From assembly GCA_015063805.1 (NCBI GenBank), contig SVTK01000007.1, positions 53,259 to 117,258 of the forward strand: DNA of 64,000 bases, read 5' to 3'. The position numbers were made by a program, and so were the translations under genes. The stretch's first letter is position 1. Each line of letters opens with the position of its first letter. The DNA comes from Oscillospiraceae bacterium (GTDB lineage: Bacteria > Bacillota > Clostridia > Oscillospirales > CAG-272). Below, piece by piece: positions 17,197-26,518 of this stretch. Under the pieces are notes generated by a model that worked only from the letters and a program-made list of their open reading frames with translations, was not told where the DNA came from and searched no databases.

Positions 17197-17535
17197 TTAT
17201 TTCCGATAATAGGTGTAGTAGGCGATGATGGTACGCTCCTCGCCGCCATGCTCGTAGTCGGGAGCAGTGATGATGGCGCCCTCAAGGGAGAGCAGCTCGG
17301 AGGCCCGCATTTCTTCCACCCTGGTGCGCAGAACGATGTCCCCCGAGGAGAAGACGATGAACTCCCCGTCCCGCAGACTCAGACAGCCATCGCGGCCAAT
17401 GATCTCGTCCACATTGTCCTTGCGCTCTGTACAGTATTTGATGTGCCGCCCCGCCAGATGCGCGGCCATATCCTCTTTGAATCGGCGGCTGTTTTCATTT
17501 TTGGGTTTGATGCGCTTTTTGAAGAAATTGAACAT
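17197..17535 (-). CDS. Small hypothetical cytosolic protein
   Basis: 112 residues, beginning MFNFFKKRIKPKN with a basic N-terminus. No membrane segment or known motif; the middle (EEIIGRDGCLSLRDGEFIVFSSG-like strand pattern) and the alternating hydrophobic residues suggest a beta-rich fold. GGAGG 5 nt before the ATG at 17535 supports real expression. Function unknown; it is divergent from the ABC/DUF1854 operon. Confidence 0.6.
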   Translation of the reverse strand: MFNFFKKRIKPKNENSRRFKEDMAAHLAGRHIKYCTERKDNVDEIIGRDGCLSLRDGEFIVFSSGDIVLRTRVEEMRASELLSLEGAIITAPDYEHGGEERTIIAYYTYYRK

Positions 17536-17603
17536 AAAAGCCTCCGGTTTTTTGGATGAAATTTGTGAAAACATCCGATATTTTTGTAAATTTTGCGATT
17601 TCT

Positions 17604-17632
17604 CTTGCTTTTTTTTCAGAATGTGATATATT
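17604..17632 (+). promoter_or_regulatory. Promoter of the ABC/DUF1854 operon
   Basis: CTTGCT/TTGCTT region (17604-17610) and TATATT (17627-17632) with TG extension. The 5' UTR is about 150 nt and contains GTATAC-A-GTATAC at 17699-17711, a perfect palindrome that might be an operator. Confidence 0.65.
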
Positions 17633-17788
17633 ATCTGTAACGTAAAAACACAGATGACCGATGATCGAATCGGATGTGCGGGGGCGGACTGTTTTTATGT
17701 ATACAGTATACCACATCTGGCACATCCACTTCAAGGGGCTTTTCCCAAAATCCCCAAAAAGTTTTGAAACAGGAAAGGATGTGTTGAT

Positions 17789-20125
17789 ATGCTGCCATTG
17801 GATAAGCTCACCGAGAAGGCTTATTCGGACTTCGCGTCAAAGGGCTGCGATCCTGCGGCATTCGACGCGGTACTGTCGCTGGACATGAATTTGTCCGGTG
17901 ACTTTGGCCAGACCTGGCTCGCGTTGGATCGAACACGAAAACGTTTGTACCGTCTCTCGGAGGATGACGGTGCTTTTGCCGAATTTTCGCTTGCGTTAAC
18001 AGCGGAACCGTATGTGGACAATTATACGTCCTCAAACCGATTGCTCGCTCACGAGTGTCAAGAACCTGTCCCCGAGAAAGGGGAACTTGATGAAAAGGAA
18101 TACGAGAAATTACTTGAGGATTGGCGGCGGTCTCGAACCACCGTCACGATTGGCTATTGTACGAACGCCTGTAAACGCAAGCTTTTTGCTTTTGTCCACA
18201 TCTGGGAGCGCTTCGCCCGTGGGCAAGAGGTGGGGGAGGATGACCCCATCTTTGAGCAGTTCAATGCCAAATGTCCCAAATGCGGGACGGTGTACGCCGA
18301 TCAGCAGCGCCGCATCTGCAACCACTGCATCAAAAAAAGCGCCACCATGGTGCGGCTCCTGGCTTACTTCAAGCCCTTCAAGCTGCAGTTCGCCACGGTT
18401 ATGTTCTGCCTGGTGGCCAGTGCGGTGATTTCTCTGCTGACCCCCATTGTCAGTAACCGCATCTTCTATGACCAGGTGATCGCGCCGGAGAAATGGGTGG
18501 ACGGTGTCCAGGTCCAGGGTAAACTGCACAGCATCGAGTGGGTATACATTATGGTAGCCATTCTCTTCGGCATGGCGGTGCTTTCTCTCTTGATCGGTAT
18601 CCTGCAGAACCGCGCCAACGCCTATATGTCCACCCGCGTAACCAAGAACATGAAGAACGACCTGTTCCGCGCTTTGCAGGGACTTTCGCTCTCCTACTTC
18701 AACCAAAATCCCACCGGACGTTTGATCAATCGCGTCAACTACGATGCCGTGAAGATCCGCTCCTTCTATATTGACGGTGTTCCGCATTTTATCGTCAATA
18801 TGCTCAACTTCATCGGTCTGACCATCTTCCTCTTTTCCCTGAACTGGAAGCTGACTCTTGTGGTGTACATCCCCGTGCCTATTGTGGTGTGCATCTTCAA
18901 ATTCATGCTGCCCAAGCTGTGGCGGATGTACTCCCGTCAGTGGCGGCGCTCCTCCTCCCTCAATGCCATGCTGGGTGACTCCCTCAACGGTATCCGTGTG
19001 GTCAAGGCCTTCGCAAAAGAGGCGGAGGAAACCAACCGTTTCTACCAGTATGCCGAGAAGCTTTATCAGGCAAACCTCCAAACCAACCTGGTACATCTCA
19101 CCATTTTCCCCGTCATCGGCTTGCTGATCGGTATCTCCTCCCAGGCGATCTGGGGCTTCGGCGGCTTTATGGTCATGGACGACTTCATGACCTACGGTGA
19201 ATTTGCCACCTACCTGGGCTATGTGGGCATGATCTTTGGCCCCTTGAATTTCTTCACTAACTTCACCAACATGCTCACCGATACCATCAATTCGGCGGTG
19301 CGTATGTTTGAAACGTTGGATATGATCCCCGAGATCACTGATGCACCCGATGCCGTTGAGCTGGATACCATCCGCGGGGACATTGTGTTTGACCATGTGG
19401 GATTCCACTATAACCCCAACCGTCCTATCCTCAAGGATGTGTCCTTCACCATCCATGCCGGTGACCATGTGGGTCTGGTGGGGCACACGGGAAGCGGCAA
19501 GAGTACCATTGCCAACCTGATCACCCGTATGTACGATGTGATCAGCGGTTCAATCTCCATCGACGGCCACAACGTCAAGGAGATCAAAGTCGACACCCTG
19601 CGGCGGAATATCGCCATTGTGTCCCAGGAGATCTATCTCTTCCGCGGAACCATTGCTGAGAACATCCGCTATGCCCGTCCCGAGGCCACCATGGAAGAGG
19701 TGATCGCCGCCGCCCGTGCGGCCAATGCCCATGATTTCATCATGCGCCTGCCCGAGGGATATGAAACCCTCATCGGCATCGGCAGCCGCTCCCTCTCGGG
19801 GGGCGAGCGCCAGCGTATTTCCATTGCCCGTGCCCTCTTGATGAAGCCCTCGCTGCTGATTCTGGACGAGGCAACGGCGGCGATGGATACCGAGACCGAG
19901 CGGCTGATCAGCGATGCCATCGAGAAGCTGATCCAGGGTCGCACTACCATCACCATCGCCCACCGTCTTTCCACCCTCAAGGATTGCAACTATTTGATGG
20001 CCATCGAGCACGGCGAGATTGCAGAGCAGGGAACAGCTGAAGAGTTGATGGAAAAGAAGGGTGTTTACTACAAGCTCTATACGCTCCAGAGTGAGCAGAT
20101 GAAGAAGGTCATGGCGGGTCTCTGA
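17789..20125 (+). CDS. ABC half-transporter with N-terminal zinc-ribbon domain (first of pair)
   Basis: 778-residue fused permease-ATPase of the exporter (ABCB-like) type. Residues 1-about 160 are a soluble domain with strand-rich pattern, ending in a four-Cys zinc ribbon (C162, C165, C177, C180). The transmembrane domain spans about 195-490, and the nucleotide-binding domain about 530-765 with Walker A GHTGSGKS near 566, signature LSGGERQR near 669 and Walker B LLILDEATAAMD. The domain ahead of the membrane part is not a peptidase-C39 domain. With the DUF1854 gene and a second half-transporter downstream it should form a heterodimer. ATG at 17789 after AAAGGA. Substrate unknown. Confidence 0.88.
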   Translation: MLPLDKLTEKAYSDFASKGCDPAAFDAVLSLDMNLSGDFGQTWLALDRTRKRLYRLSEDDGAFAEFSLALTAEPYVDNYTSSNRLLAHECQEPVPEKGELDEKEYEKLLEDWRRSRTTVTIGYCTNACKRKLFAFVHIWERFARGQEVGEDDPIFEQFNAKCPKCGTVYADQQRRICNHCIKKSATMVRLLAYFKPFKLQFATVMFCLVASAVISLLTPIVSNRIFYDQVIAPEKWVDGVQVQGKLHSIEWVYIMVAILFGMAVLSLLIGILQNRANAYMSTRVTKNMKNDLFRALQGLSLSYFNQNPTGRLINRVNYDAVKIRSFYIDGVPHFIVNMLNFIGLTIFLFSLNWKLTLVVYIPVPIVVCIFKFMLPKLWRMYSRQWRRSSSLNAMLGDSLNGIRVVKAFAKEAEETNRFYQYAEKLYQANLQTNLVHLTIFPVIGLLIGISSQAIWGFGGFMVMDDFMTYGEFATYLGYVGMIFGPLNFFTNFTNMLTDTINSAVRMFETLDMIPEITDAPDAVELDTIRGDIVFDHVGFHYNPNRPILKDVSFTIHAGDHVGLVGHTGSGKSTIANLITRMYDVISGSISIDGHNVKEIKVDTLRRNIAIVSQEIYLFRGTIAENIRYARPEATMEEVIAAARAANAHDFIMRLPEGYETLIGIGSRSLSGGERQRISIARALLMKPSLLILDEATAAMDTETERLISDAIEKLIQGRTTITIAHRLSTLKDCNYLMAIEHGEIAEQGTAEELMEKKGVYYKLYTLQSEQMKKVMAGL

Positions 20126-20175
20126 TCCCGCGCTCCGGCACAGCATTTGCCCGTGAGGCAGAAAGGAATTACATC

Positions 20176-20760
20176 ATGGCTGAAACGAAAGTAAATAATC
20201 CTGCCGCCGAAAATGATGAAGACGCGGCGTTGTTTGAAAAACGGGAATCGGTGATGCTTACCCCCGAGAATGCGGTGTTCTCCCGCTCGGAGGGTGGCTT
20301 GATCTCCCTGGATCTCACCGGCCCCGACGGTGAGAAGGAACATTTTGAGCGTGTTGTTGTGCTTCGTTCCTTCCCCATCACCGACCCCGATGAGTACATT
20401 GCGGTGCGGGAGCCTGAGACCCGCAAGAGCCGCCGCGGCCACGAGATCGGCCTCATCCGTCACATTCGCGAGTTCGACGAGGCAACGGTAGCACTGCTCA
20501 CCGAGGAGCTGGACCGCCGCTACTTCACCCCCGAGATCCACCGCATCCTCTCGGTCAAGGATAAGCTTGGCTATTACTACTGGGATGCCGAAACCTCTGC
20601 GGGAAAGGTGAGCTTTGTGGTCAACAACATTTCCTCCAATATCCGCATTTTGGAGGATGAGCGGATCTTTATCTTTGACATTGACGGAAATTGCTTCCAG
20701 ATTTCCGATGTGACCAAGCTTGACCGTGCCAGCTACCGCAAAATCGAAATTTACCTGTAA
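20176..20760 (+). CDS. DUF1854 protein between two ABC half-transporters
   Basis: 194 residues. From about residue 30 on it matches the DUF1854 family: early RSFPITDPDEY, a central ELDRRYFTPEIHRILSV, and a C-terminal ISDVTKLDRASYRKIE. In proteobacteria this family is annotated next to ABC transporters near cyanophycin genes; its biochemical role is unknown, and no cyanophycin gene is visible here. Soluble, no signal peptide. Start ATG 20176 with AAAGGA 9 nt upstream. Sits 50 nt after the first and 49 nt before the second transporter gene, so it is probably a cytosolic accessory subunit of the exporter. Confidence 0.85.
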   Translation: MAETKVNNPAAENDEDAALFEKRESVMLTPENAVFSRSEGGLISLDLTGPDGEKEHFERVVVLRSFPITDPDEYIAVREPETRKSRRGHEIGLIRHIREFDEATVALLTEELDRRYFTPEIHRILSVKDKLGYYYWDAETSAGKVSFVVNNISSNIRILEDERIFIFDIDGNCFQISDVTKLDRASYRKIEIYL

Positions 20761-20809
20761 CGGAAATCTGTAACCTGTAACCGAGTCGTATCGGGAAAGG
20801 AGACGAAAG

Positions 20810-23020
20810 ATGAAACTGATGTATGATCTCCCCGAACAGGACGAGCGAGCCTTTCTGGCCGCCGTGGGCGAGGGAGAGAAGCGAATGTACTGTCTTCCCT
20901 ACAACATCGAAGTGGATCGGTTTGTGTCGGGATGGATGGTGTTCACCGATCAGTACATATACAAAATTCTGGACGGCGAGCTGAAGGAAAAGTTCAAAAT
21001 GTCCGAGCTCTCCGACTTTTCCACCGAAAATCTTTACGGCAGCTGTGCCTTTTATGCCAAGCAAAACGGCGTCAGCCGCCTGCTCTGCCGCTTTATCTCG
21101 GGACGGAACCTGCCCCGGTACTCGGTGATGGTCAAGGCCTGCGAGATTCTGGCCGAAGGGGGGAGCAAAGATCCCCTGACCAACAGCGAGCCGGAACGCT
21201 ACTGTCCCAAGTGCGGCCGTCCCTTTGTCCTGCACACCAAAATCTGCCCCTTCTGCCAGGACAAAAAGGAAACCTACCTTAAGCTGTGGCGCATGACCCG
21301 GGGACTTCGGCTGATGATGTTGTTCCCGCTGATCGCCGCAATTTTTTCGGTGATCTTCCGCTTTGTGGTACCTGCGGTACAGCGGTATGCCATCGACAAC
21401 TTCATTGTGCCTGAGTTTGGCATCGAGCGGGGCTCGGTGGGGGCATTCTTGTTGGTGGTCGTGGCCATTGTGATCCTGGACGTCTTCCACCGTGGCATTG
21501 ATGTCATCAAGCAGCGCATGGCCGCCTATTCGGGTAATAAGTTCACTATGATGCTCCGGGCGCTGCTCTTTGAAAAGATTCAGAACCTCTCCATGGCATC
21601 GGTGCAGCAGAAGTCGGCGGGCGACCTCATGGGCCGCATCAATAATGATGTGTCTACCGTGCAGTCCTTTATCACCGGTAACCTGCCCACCTACTTTGCT
21701 CAGGCCTTTTCTTTCCTGCTGGCCCTGGTGCTTCTGCTCTGTCTGGATCCCCTCATGTGCCTGTTCGTGTTCATCCCTCTGCCTCTGACGGTGTTCATCA
21801 TTATCCGTTTCTGGGCAACCGTGCGCCAGCGCAACATCCACGCCTGGCTGATCACCACCCGCACCAACCGACACCTGCAGGATATCCTCAATGGTATCCG
21901 TGTGGTCAAGAGCTTCGGCAGCGAGGAGCGGGAGATCGTCCGCTTTGAGGAGCACACCGAGCGGCAGGCCGCCCAGGACGAGTCCAACGCCAAGCTGTTT
22001 GATACCGTCTTCCCCCTGCTGGGCTTTGCCCTGCGTCTTGGCAACTACATGATCATGCTCTACGGTAATCTGAAGGTGTTTGCCGGCTCCATGACCATCG
22101 GTGCACTGAACCAGTTCAACAGCTATGCCACCATCATCTACGAGCCGCTGATGCAGATCACCGCCATTCCCCGTAATATCTCTGCCTTCCTCACTTCCCT
22201 TAATAAGGTGTTCGAGATCCTGGAGGAGGAGCCCGAGGTGGCGGATATCGAGCTGCCCATTGATATCTCCATTGAAGGCGATATCAGCGTCCGCGATGTC
22301 ACCTTTGGCTATGACAGCTATAATCCCGTGCTTGAGCATATTAATCTCGAGGTCAAGCAGGGCGAGATGGTGGGCATCGTGGGGCACTCAGGCTGCGGTA
22401 AAACTACGCTGATCAATCTGCTCATGCGTCTTTACGATGTAACCGAGGGCGCGATCTTCATCGACGATGTCAACATCAAGGATATCTCACAGAATGCTCT
22501 CCGTTCTCAGATCGGTGTTGTTTTGCAGGAGACCCATCTGTTTGCCGGCTCCGTGCGGGATAATATTCGCTATTCCAAGCCCTTTGCCACCAATGAGGAG
22601 GTCATTGCGGCGGCACGGCTGGCCAATGCCCATGACTTCATCATCAATCTCCCCGAGGGCTACAACACCATGGTGGGCGAGAAGGGCTACTCCCTGTCCG
22701 GCGGTGAGCGTCAGCGCATCGCCATTGCCCGCGCCCTGATCCACAATCCTCGCATCCTGATTTTGGACGAGGCAACGGCGGCCCTGGACACCGAGACCGA
22801 GAAGCTGATCCAGGATGCCATCAACAAGCTGACCAAAAACAGAACGACCTTTGCCATTGCTCACCGCCTGTCCACCCTGCGGAACGCCGACAAGCTGTTG
22901 GTGCTTGACCGGGGGAAGGTTGCCGAGTACGGCACCCATGCCGAGCTGCTGGCGGCAAAGGGAATTTACTATAAGCTGGTCATGGCACAGCAGCGTGCCG
23001 CCCTGCAGAAGCAGGGCTAA
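20810..23020 (+). CDS. ABC half-transporter with N-terminal zinc-ribbon domain (second of pair)
   Basis: 736 residues, same plan as its partner: soluble N-terminal domain (1-about 125), zinc ribbon (C132, C135, C146, C149), transmembrane domain (about 160-455), nucleotide-binding domain (about 490-725) with Walker A GHSGCGKT near 524, signature LSGGERQR and Walker B ILILDEATAALD. The first 110 residues (VDRFVSGWMVFTDQYIYKIL pattern) look like a PH/GRAM-type beta domain, which would be unusual for an exporter. Both ATP sites look intact. AAGGAG 7 nt before the ATG. Last gene of the operon, followed by a long terminator. Confidence 0.88.
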   Translation: MKLMYDLPEQDERAFLAAVGEGEKRMYCLPYNIEVDRFVSGWMVFTDQYIYKILDGELKEKFKMSELSDFSTENLYGSCAFYAKQNGVSRLLCRFISGRNLPRYSVMVKACEILAEGGSKDPLTNSEPERYCPKCGRPFVLHTKICPFCQDKKETYLKLWRMTRGLRLMMLFPLIAAIFSVIFRFVVPAVQRYAIDNFIVPEFGIERGSVGAFLLVVVAIVILDVFHRGIDVIKQRMAAYSGNKFTMMLRALLFEKIQNLSMASVQQKSAGDLMGRINNDVSTVQSFITGNLPTYFAQAFSFLLALVLLLCLDPLMCLFVFIPLPLTVFIIIRFWATVRQRNIHAWLITTRTNRHLQDILNGIRVVKSFGSEEREIVRFEEHTERQAAQDESNAKLFDTVFPLLGFALRLGNYMIMLYGNLKVFAGSMTIGALNQFNSYATIIYEPLMQITAIPRNISAFLTSLNKVFEILEEEPEVADIELPIDISIEGDISVRDVTFGYDSYNPVLEHINLEVKQGEMVGIVGHSGCGKTTLINLLMRLYDVTEGAIFIDDVNIKDISQNALRSQIGVVLQETHLFAGSVRDNIRYSKPFATNEEVIAAARLANAHDFIINLPEGYNTMVGEKGYSLSGGERQRIAIARALIHNPRILILDEATAALDTETEKLIQDAINKLTKNRTTFAIAHRLSTLRNADKLLVLDRGKVAEYGTHAELLAAKGIYYKLVMAQQRAALQKQG

Positions 23021-23025
23021 GACCG

Positions 23026-23074
23026 AAAAACGGAGCAGTCCCGCGGTGTGTACCGCAGTTCTGCTCCGTTTTTT
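23026..23074 (+). terminator. Terminator of ABC/DUF1854 operon
   Basis: Stem of 13 bp (23026-23038 with 23061-23073), a second inner stem, and a T6 tail. Confidence 0.9.
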
Positions 23075-23145
23075 GGATTTCACGCCGTGCAGCTGTAACC
23101 TTTTTGATTTTTTCCGGTTCTTATGGTTGAAGGGAGGAATGCAGA

Positions 23146-23685
23146 ATGGAGGATACCGCCATTATCGCGCTGTTTGAAGCGCGGGATGAGGCTGCCATTG
23201 CGGCCACGGAGGCACAGTACGGCAAGCTGTGCCGTTCTATTGCTGAGGGGATCCTGGGAAGCCCCCAGGACGCCGAGGAATGCGCTCAGGACGCGTATCT
23301 GCGGCTGTGGAATGCCATTCCCCCCGCCAAGCCCGCGTCGCTTTCAGCCTACCTGGGGCGCATTGTGCGCAACCTTGCGATCAACGCTGCCGAGAAGAAG
23401 CGGGCTGCCCGGCGAGGCGGAGAAGTGCTCCCCTTGCTTGCGGAGCTGGAGGAATGCCTGCCGCCTGTGGAGGAAGGCAGGGAGATCGGGGAAGTCCTCG
23501 ACCGGTTCCTCGGGGAATTGAGTGCCGAAAATCGACGCATTTTCCTTCGCCGGTACTGGTATTGCGACAGCACCGCCGCCATTGCCGCTCGCTTTTCCAT
23601 GAAGGAGGGGGCGGTGAAGGTGCGCCTGCATCGAATGCGGGCGCAGCTCAGAGAAAAACTGGAACAGGAGGGGATCACACCGTGA
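23146..23685 (+). CDS. ECF-type RNA polymerase sigma factor
   Basis: 179-residue sigma-70 family factor with region 2 (about 20-85, including DAEECAQDAYLRLW) and region 4 helix-turn-helix (about 115-170, STAAIAARFSMKEGAVKVRLHRMR). GGGAGG 8 nt before the ATG. Its stop overlaps the GTG start of a single-pass membrane protein, the usual layout of an ECF sigma and its anti-sigma factor. I see no autoregulatory promoter I can define. Confidence 0.9.
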   Translation: MEDTAIIALFEARDEAAIAATEAQYGKLCRSIAEGILGSPQDAEECAQDAYLRLWNAIPPAKPASLSAYLGRIVRNLAINAAEKKRAARRGGEVLPLLAELEECLPPVEEGREIGEVLDRFLGELSAENRRIFLRRYWYCDSTAAIAARFSMKEGAVKVRLHRMRAQLREKLEQEGITP

Positions 23686-24746
23686 TAGGGAGAGAACTGT
23701 TTTTGACCATCGGCGAGGTGCGGGACGAATGGATCGCCGATGCCGGGGAAGAGGATATTCCCCAAAAGAAACCGAAGCGATGGAATTGGATGCGGCGGCT
23801 CGGTGCCGCGGCAGCTTGCTTTCTTGTACTGCTGACAGTGGGGTACTGCTTTGTCGATTGGTACTATCCCATGGGCGCCCATGAAGAAGTTCTGCGCATC
23901 AAGTCCCTGGTGCTGCACAACCGCCTGATGAGCTACGAGCTCGTCCGCCTGGGCGAGGGCCAGCGGGCTATGCTGCCCCACCGACGGGGAGAATATGTGG
24001 GCAACCTGCAGGGGACAGAGGTGTGGCATCTGCAGGGCCGCGAGGACTATGCCGAGCTGATCTTCTGCGACGGCGAGACCTGGCAGCTGGGGCGGATCAA
24101 TCAGTACAACAGCCTGGCCGAGGGCTGGACCTATGATCCCGTGGAGGATGCCGATTGGGTTTTGGGCTCGCTGCTTTCCCCCGAGGAATGGGGAAACATT
24201 GACACTTCCACTTACACCATGGCCGAGGTTTTGCGCAATATCTACGCCGCAGACAGTGCTGAGGATATCGCCTGGGTACGTTTTGAGAAGGACGATATTG
24301 ACAACACCCAAATCGGGCAATCGGTGAAGGTGAAGACCGTCACTCTGCGGGATGAAGGGGAGATTGCCCGGGTGTGGGAAATCATGGCCGGCCTTACTCC
24401 TCTCGGCCATCATGCCGAGCGTCCACAGCCAAAGGTCGCACTGCCGGAGGATGTTCGCGCTGTGCAGGTGGTGCGGAATGTGACGGTGAAATTCAAAAAC
24501 GGCGCGGTGCTGGAGTTTGAGTATAACCCTGCCGGCGGAGAGGACTGCGCCCTTTTCTATCGCATTGCGGGCTATGATTACTTCTACCTGACGGTAGAGC
24601 AGAACCGCACGCTCATCGACCTGGCGGAAATCAGCTTCGCACCTACCCCCATCCCCGAGACCAAGCCGCCCCGGGGGATAGATGCCACCGAAACGGCACG
24701 TCCCCCCGAGACTGCTGTGGCGGCTCCAGAGACTATCCCGGAATAA
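23682..24746 (+). CDS. Single-pass membrane protein, probable anti-sigma factor
   Basis: 354 residues starting at GTG 23682, which overlaps the sigma stop (GTGA); the frame is open far upstream inside the sigma gene but only as a shadow. A short cytosolic segment (1-about 38) is followed by one membrane helix (AAAACFLVLLTVGYCFV, about 43-60) and a long outside domain ending in a Pro/Thr-rich tail. No zinc-finger (ZAS) motif is visible. Topology and coupling argue for an anti-sigma or signal-sensing role; the ligand is unknown. Confidence 0.7.
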   Translation: MIGRELFLTIGEVRDEWIADAGEEDIPQKKPKRWNWMRRLGAAAACFLVLLTVGYCFVDWYYPMGAHEEVLRIKSLVLHNRLMSYELVRLGEGQRAMLPHRRGEYVGNLQGTEVWHLQGREDYAELIFCDGETWQLGRINQYNSLAEGWTYDPVEDADWVLGSLLSPEEWGNIDTSTYTMAEVLRNIYAADSAEDIAWVRFEKDDIDNTQIGQSVKVKTVTLRDEGEIARVWEIMAGLTPLGHHAERPQPKVALPEDVRAVQVVRNVTVKFKNGAVLEFEYNPAGGEDCALFYRIAGYDYFYLTVEQNRTLIDLAEISFAPTPIPETKPPRGIDATETARPPETAVAAPETIPE

Positions 24747-24780
24747 CAAAGAAGAGCGACGCAGGTGTCGCTCTTCTTTG
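24747..24780. terminator. Bidirectional terminator
   Basis: Perfect 14-bp stem (24747-24760 with 24767-24780) between two convergent genes, with A/T-rich ends on both sides. Confidence 0.85.
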
Positions 24781-24782
24781 CT

Positions 24783-25838
24783 TTACTCACTGATCGGTTC
24801 CACAGCCTGAACCTCGGTGGTCTCGGCTGCGTCGATTTCCTTCTTGCGTTTTCGTCCGCCGCGATGACGGCGGCGACGGCGTCGGGGCTTGTCCTCGCCA
24901 TCCTGTGCCAGCGAGGGATCGCGGCTAATGAAGGCTTCGTATTTCTCCTGATAGTATGCCCGTACCTCGTCGGTGGCTTTGTACAGCGTTTTACACACCT
25001 TCAGCACACCGCCCGCACCCTTGAAGAACTGCACCCGCACCATATAGTCCCCGTGGTCCTCACAATGGCAGAGGGTGATTTTTTTGCTTCCGCTCTGCTT
25101 GACCCAGAGGGGATAGGCCATGGGCTTGCCGCAGACGGGGCAGGGGATTACCGAGATCCGACGGTCGCAGAGGGCAGCCTGACGGCTCTCAAAGCCGCTG
25201 TAGAGGCTGTGGGTCATGTGGGGGAAATAACCACCCAGGTCGATCTTGCCTTCATTGCCGTACTCGGCAATGCCGCGGTTCAAATCCAGCTTCATGCAGA
25301 CCTGCGCGGTGTAGTAGGCATCGTTGAGGGCATCGTGGGCAGGCATATCCTCCTCCAGGGCGATGCCGAAATGCTCCAGCGCGGTGTTGAGGGCGCGCTG
25401 CTGCTTCTGCCCGTCGGTCTGGCTGTTGTAGATGGGCTGGAGGTCATAGCAGTCAGTGATCCAGCCGGCATCAATGTTGTGGATGAAGAGATTGTCCAGC
25501 AGCATGGGAATGTCATCCCGCCCCCAGGTCAGAAGTACGCAGGGGGAGCCACACCAGATGCGGAAGTCAAAGATCGCCTCGGGGAAGGGGCGTCCTGCGG
25601 AGATGTCGCTCTGGGTCAGTCCGGTGACGCGCTTGACGCCGGAGTGAAGCTTGGTGTAATAAACGGGGGCAATGGTCTCTTTGAATTCATCGATGATCTC
25701 GTATTCACCATTGTCCTTCTCGGCCAGCATCACTGCGCCGATCTGAATGATCTCGCCGATCAGAGGGAAGGGAGCCCGGTCCACGCACTTGGGGGCGTAG
25801 GGCTGGTTCCACTCCATGTCCAGTACAATGTAATTCAT
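24783..25838 (-). CDS. DEDDh 3'-5' exonuclease with zinc-ribbon and Arg-rich tail
   Basis: 351 residues. The N-terminal RNase T/DnaQ-type exonuclease domain shows the DxE motif in VLDMEWNQP, an Asp in WGRDDIPML and the final PAHDALNDAYYT (HxxxxD), so the four acidic residues and the His are present. Residues about 230-265 hold CPVCGK...CHCEDH, a likely zinc site, and the tail has RRRRRRHRGGRKRKK, a strongly basic nucleic-acid-binding stretch. KapD/Exonuclease-like proteins of Firmicutes match the core; the substrate (RNA or DNA) is not decided. Start ATG 25838; a TTG at 25847 is the alternative. Confidence 0.82.
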   Translation of the reverse strand: MNYIVLDMEWNQPYAPKCVDRAPFPLIGEIIQIGAVMLAEKDNGEYEIIDEFKETIAPVYYTKLHSGVKRVTGLTQSDISAGRPFPEAIFDFRIWCGSPCVLLTWGRDDIPMLLDNLFIHNIDAGWITDCYDLQPIYNSQTDGQKQQRALNTALEHFGIALEEDMPAHDALNDAYYTAQVCMKLDLNRGIAEYGNEGKIDLGGYFPHMTHSLYSGFESRQAALCDRRISVIPCPVCGKPMAYPLWVKQSGSKKITLCHCEDHGDYMVRVQFFKGAGGVLKVCKTLYKATDEVRAYYQEKYEAFISRDPSLAQDGEDKPRRRRRRHRGGRKRKKEIDAAETTEVQAVEPISE

Positions 25839-25947
25839 TGATATCAAATTTCCGTTTCTATGATAATCCCGTATTGGGTGAAAAATGCACTTTTATCAGT
25901 ATACCATAAAACAAAGGAAAAGAAAAGCCCTTTTGCCGAAATTCTTC

Positions 25948-26517
25948 TCAGAAACCTGTATTTTCTTCAAATTGATGCACCAACGCCCAGCCCAGGGCCT
26001 CAGCCTGTGCCAATATGTCCGCATCCTCTGCGGCGGGGAGGGTGTCGGTGCGGTGGGTGCACACTGTGCCGATGCAGGAGGCGTGCATCGCGCGGAGAAG
26101 ACCCCGGGCAACTTCTTCCGCACAGGCGGGGCTTCCGTTTCCGCCGCCGCACAGAAGGATGCCCCCCACCTTTTCCTTTTGGATCAGCCGCACCCCCTGC
26201 ATCCTGCCTGCGGTGTAAAACATTTGCAGACGGCTCATCAGAGAGAGCAGGGGGCCGGTGAGGGTGGAGAAATAAACGGGGGAAGCGATGATAATGCAGT
26301 CGGCCTCCGCAATGTCCCGATAAACGGTGTCCATGCCGTCACGGATCACACAGCCCACCTGATCCCAGCAGCGGCGGCAATCCACACAGGGGCGGATGTC
26401 GGTTCGGTAAGCATCGATCACCTTGGGCACGGTGGGGAGAGCTGCCGAGAGGGCGCGAATGAGGGCGGCGGTATCCCCATTTGGACGCGGGGAACCGTTG
26501 AAAATAACAGTTTTCAT
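25948..26517 (-). CDS. NADPH-dependent FMN reductase / flavodoxin-like oxidoreductase
   Basis: 189-residue flavodoxin-fold protein. The FMN-phosphate loop GSPRPNGDTAALI follows the first strand, ASPVYFSTLTGPL forms the second flavin loop, and there are conserved cysteines in CVDCRRCWDQVGC, typical of the iron-sulfur flavoprotein-like/NAD(P)H-dependent oxidoreductases of anaerobes. Starts one base after the SDR stop (TAAGATG), so it is co-translated with it. Electron donor and acceptor unknown. Confidence 0.85.
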   Translation of the reverse strand: MKTVIFNGSPRPNGDTAALIRALSAALPTVPKVIDAYRTDIRPCVDCRRCWDQVGCVIRDGMDTVYRDIAEADCIIIASPVYFSTLTGPLLSLMSRLQMFYTAGRMQGVRLIQKEKVGGILLCGGGNGSPACAEEVARGLLRAMHASCIGTVCTHRTDTLPAAEDADILAQAEALGWALVHQFEENTGF

Positions 26518-26518
26518 C

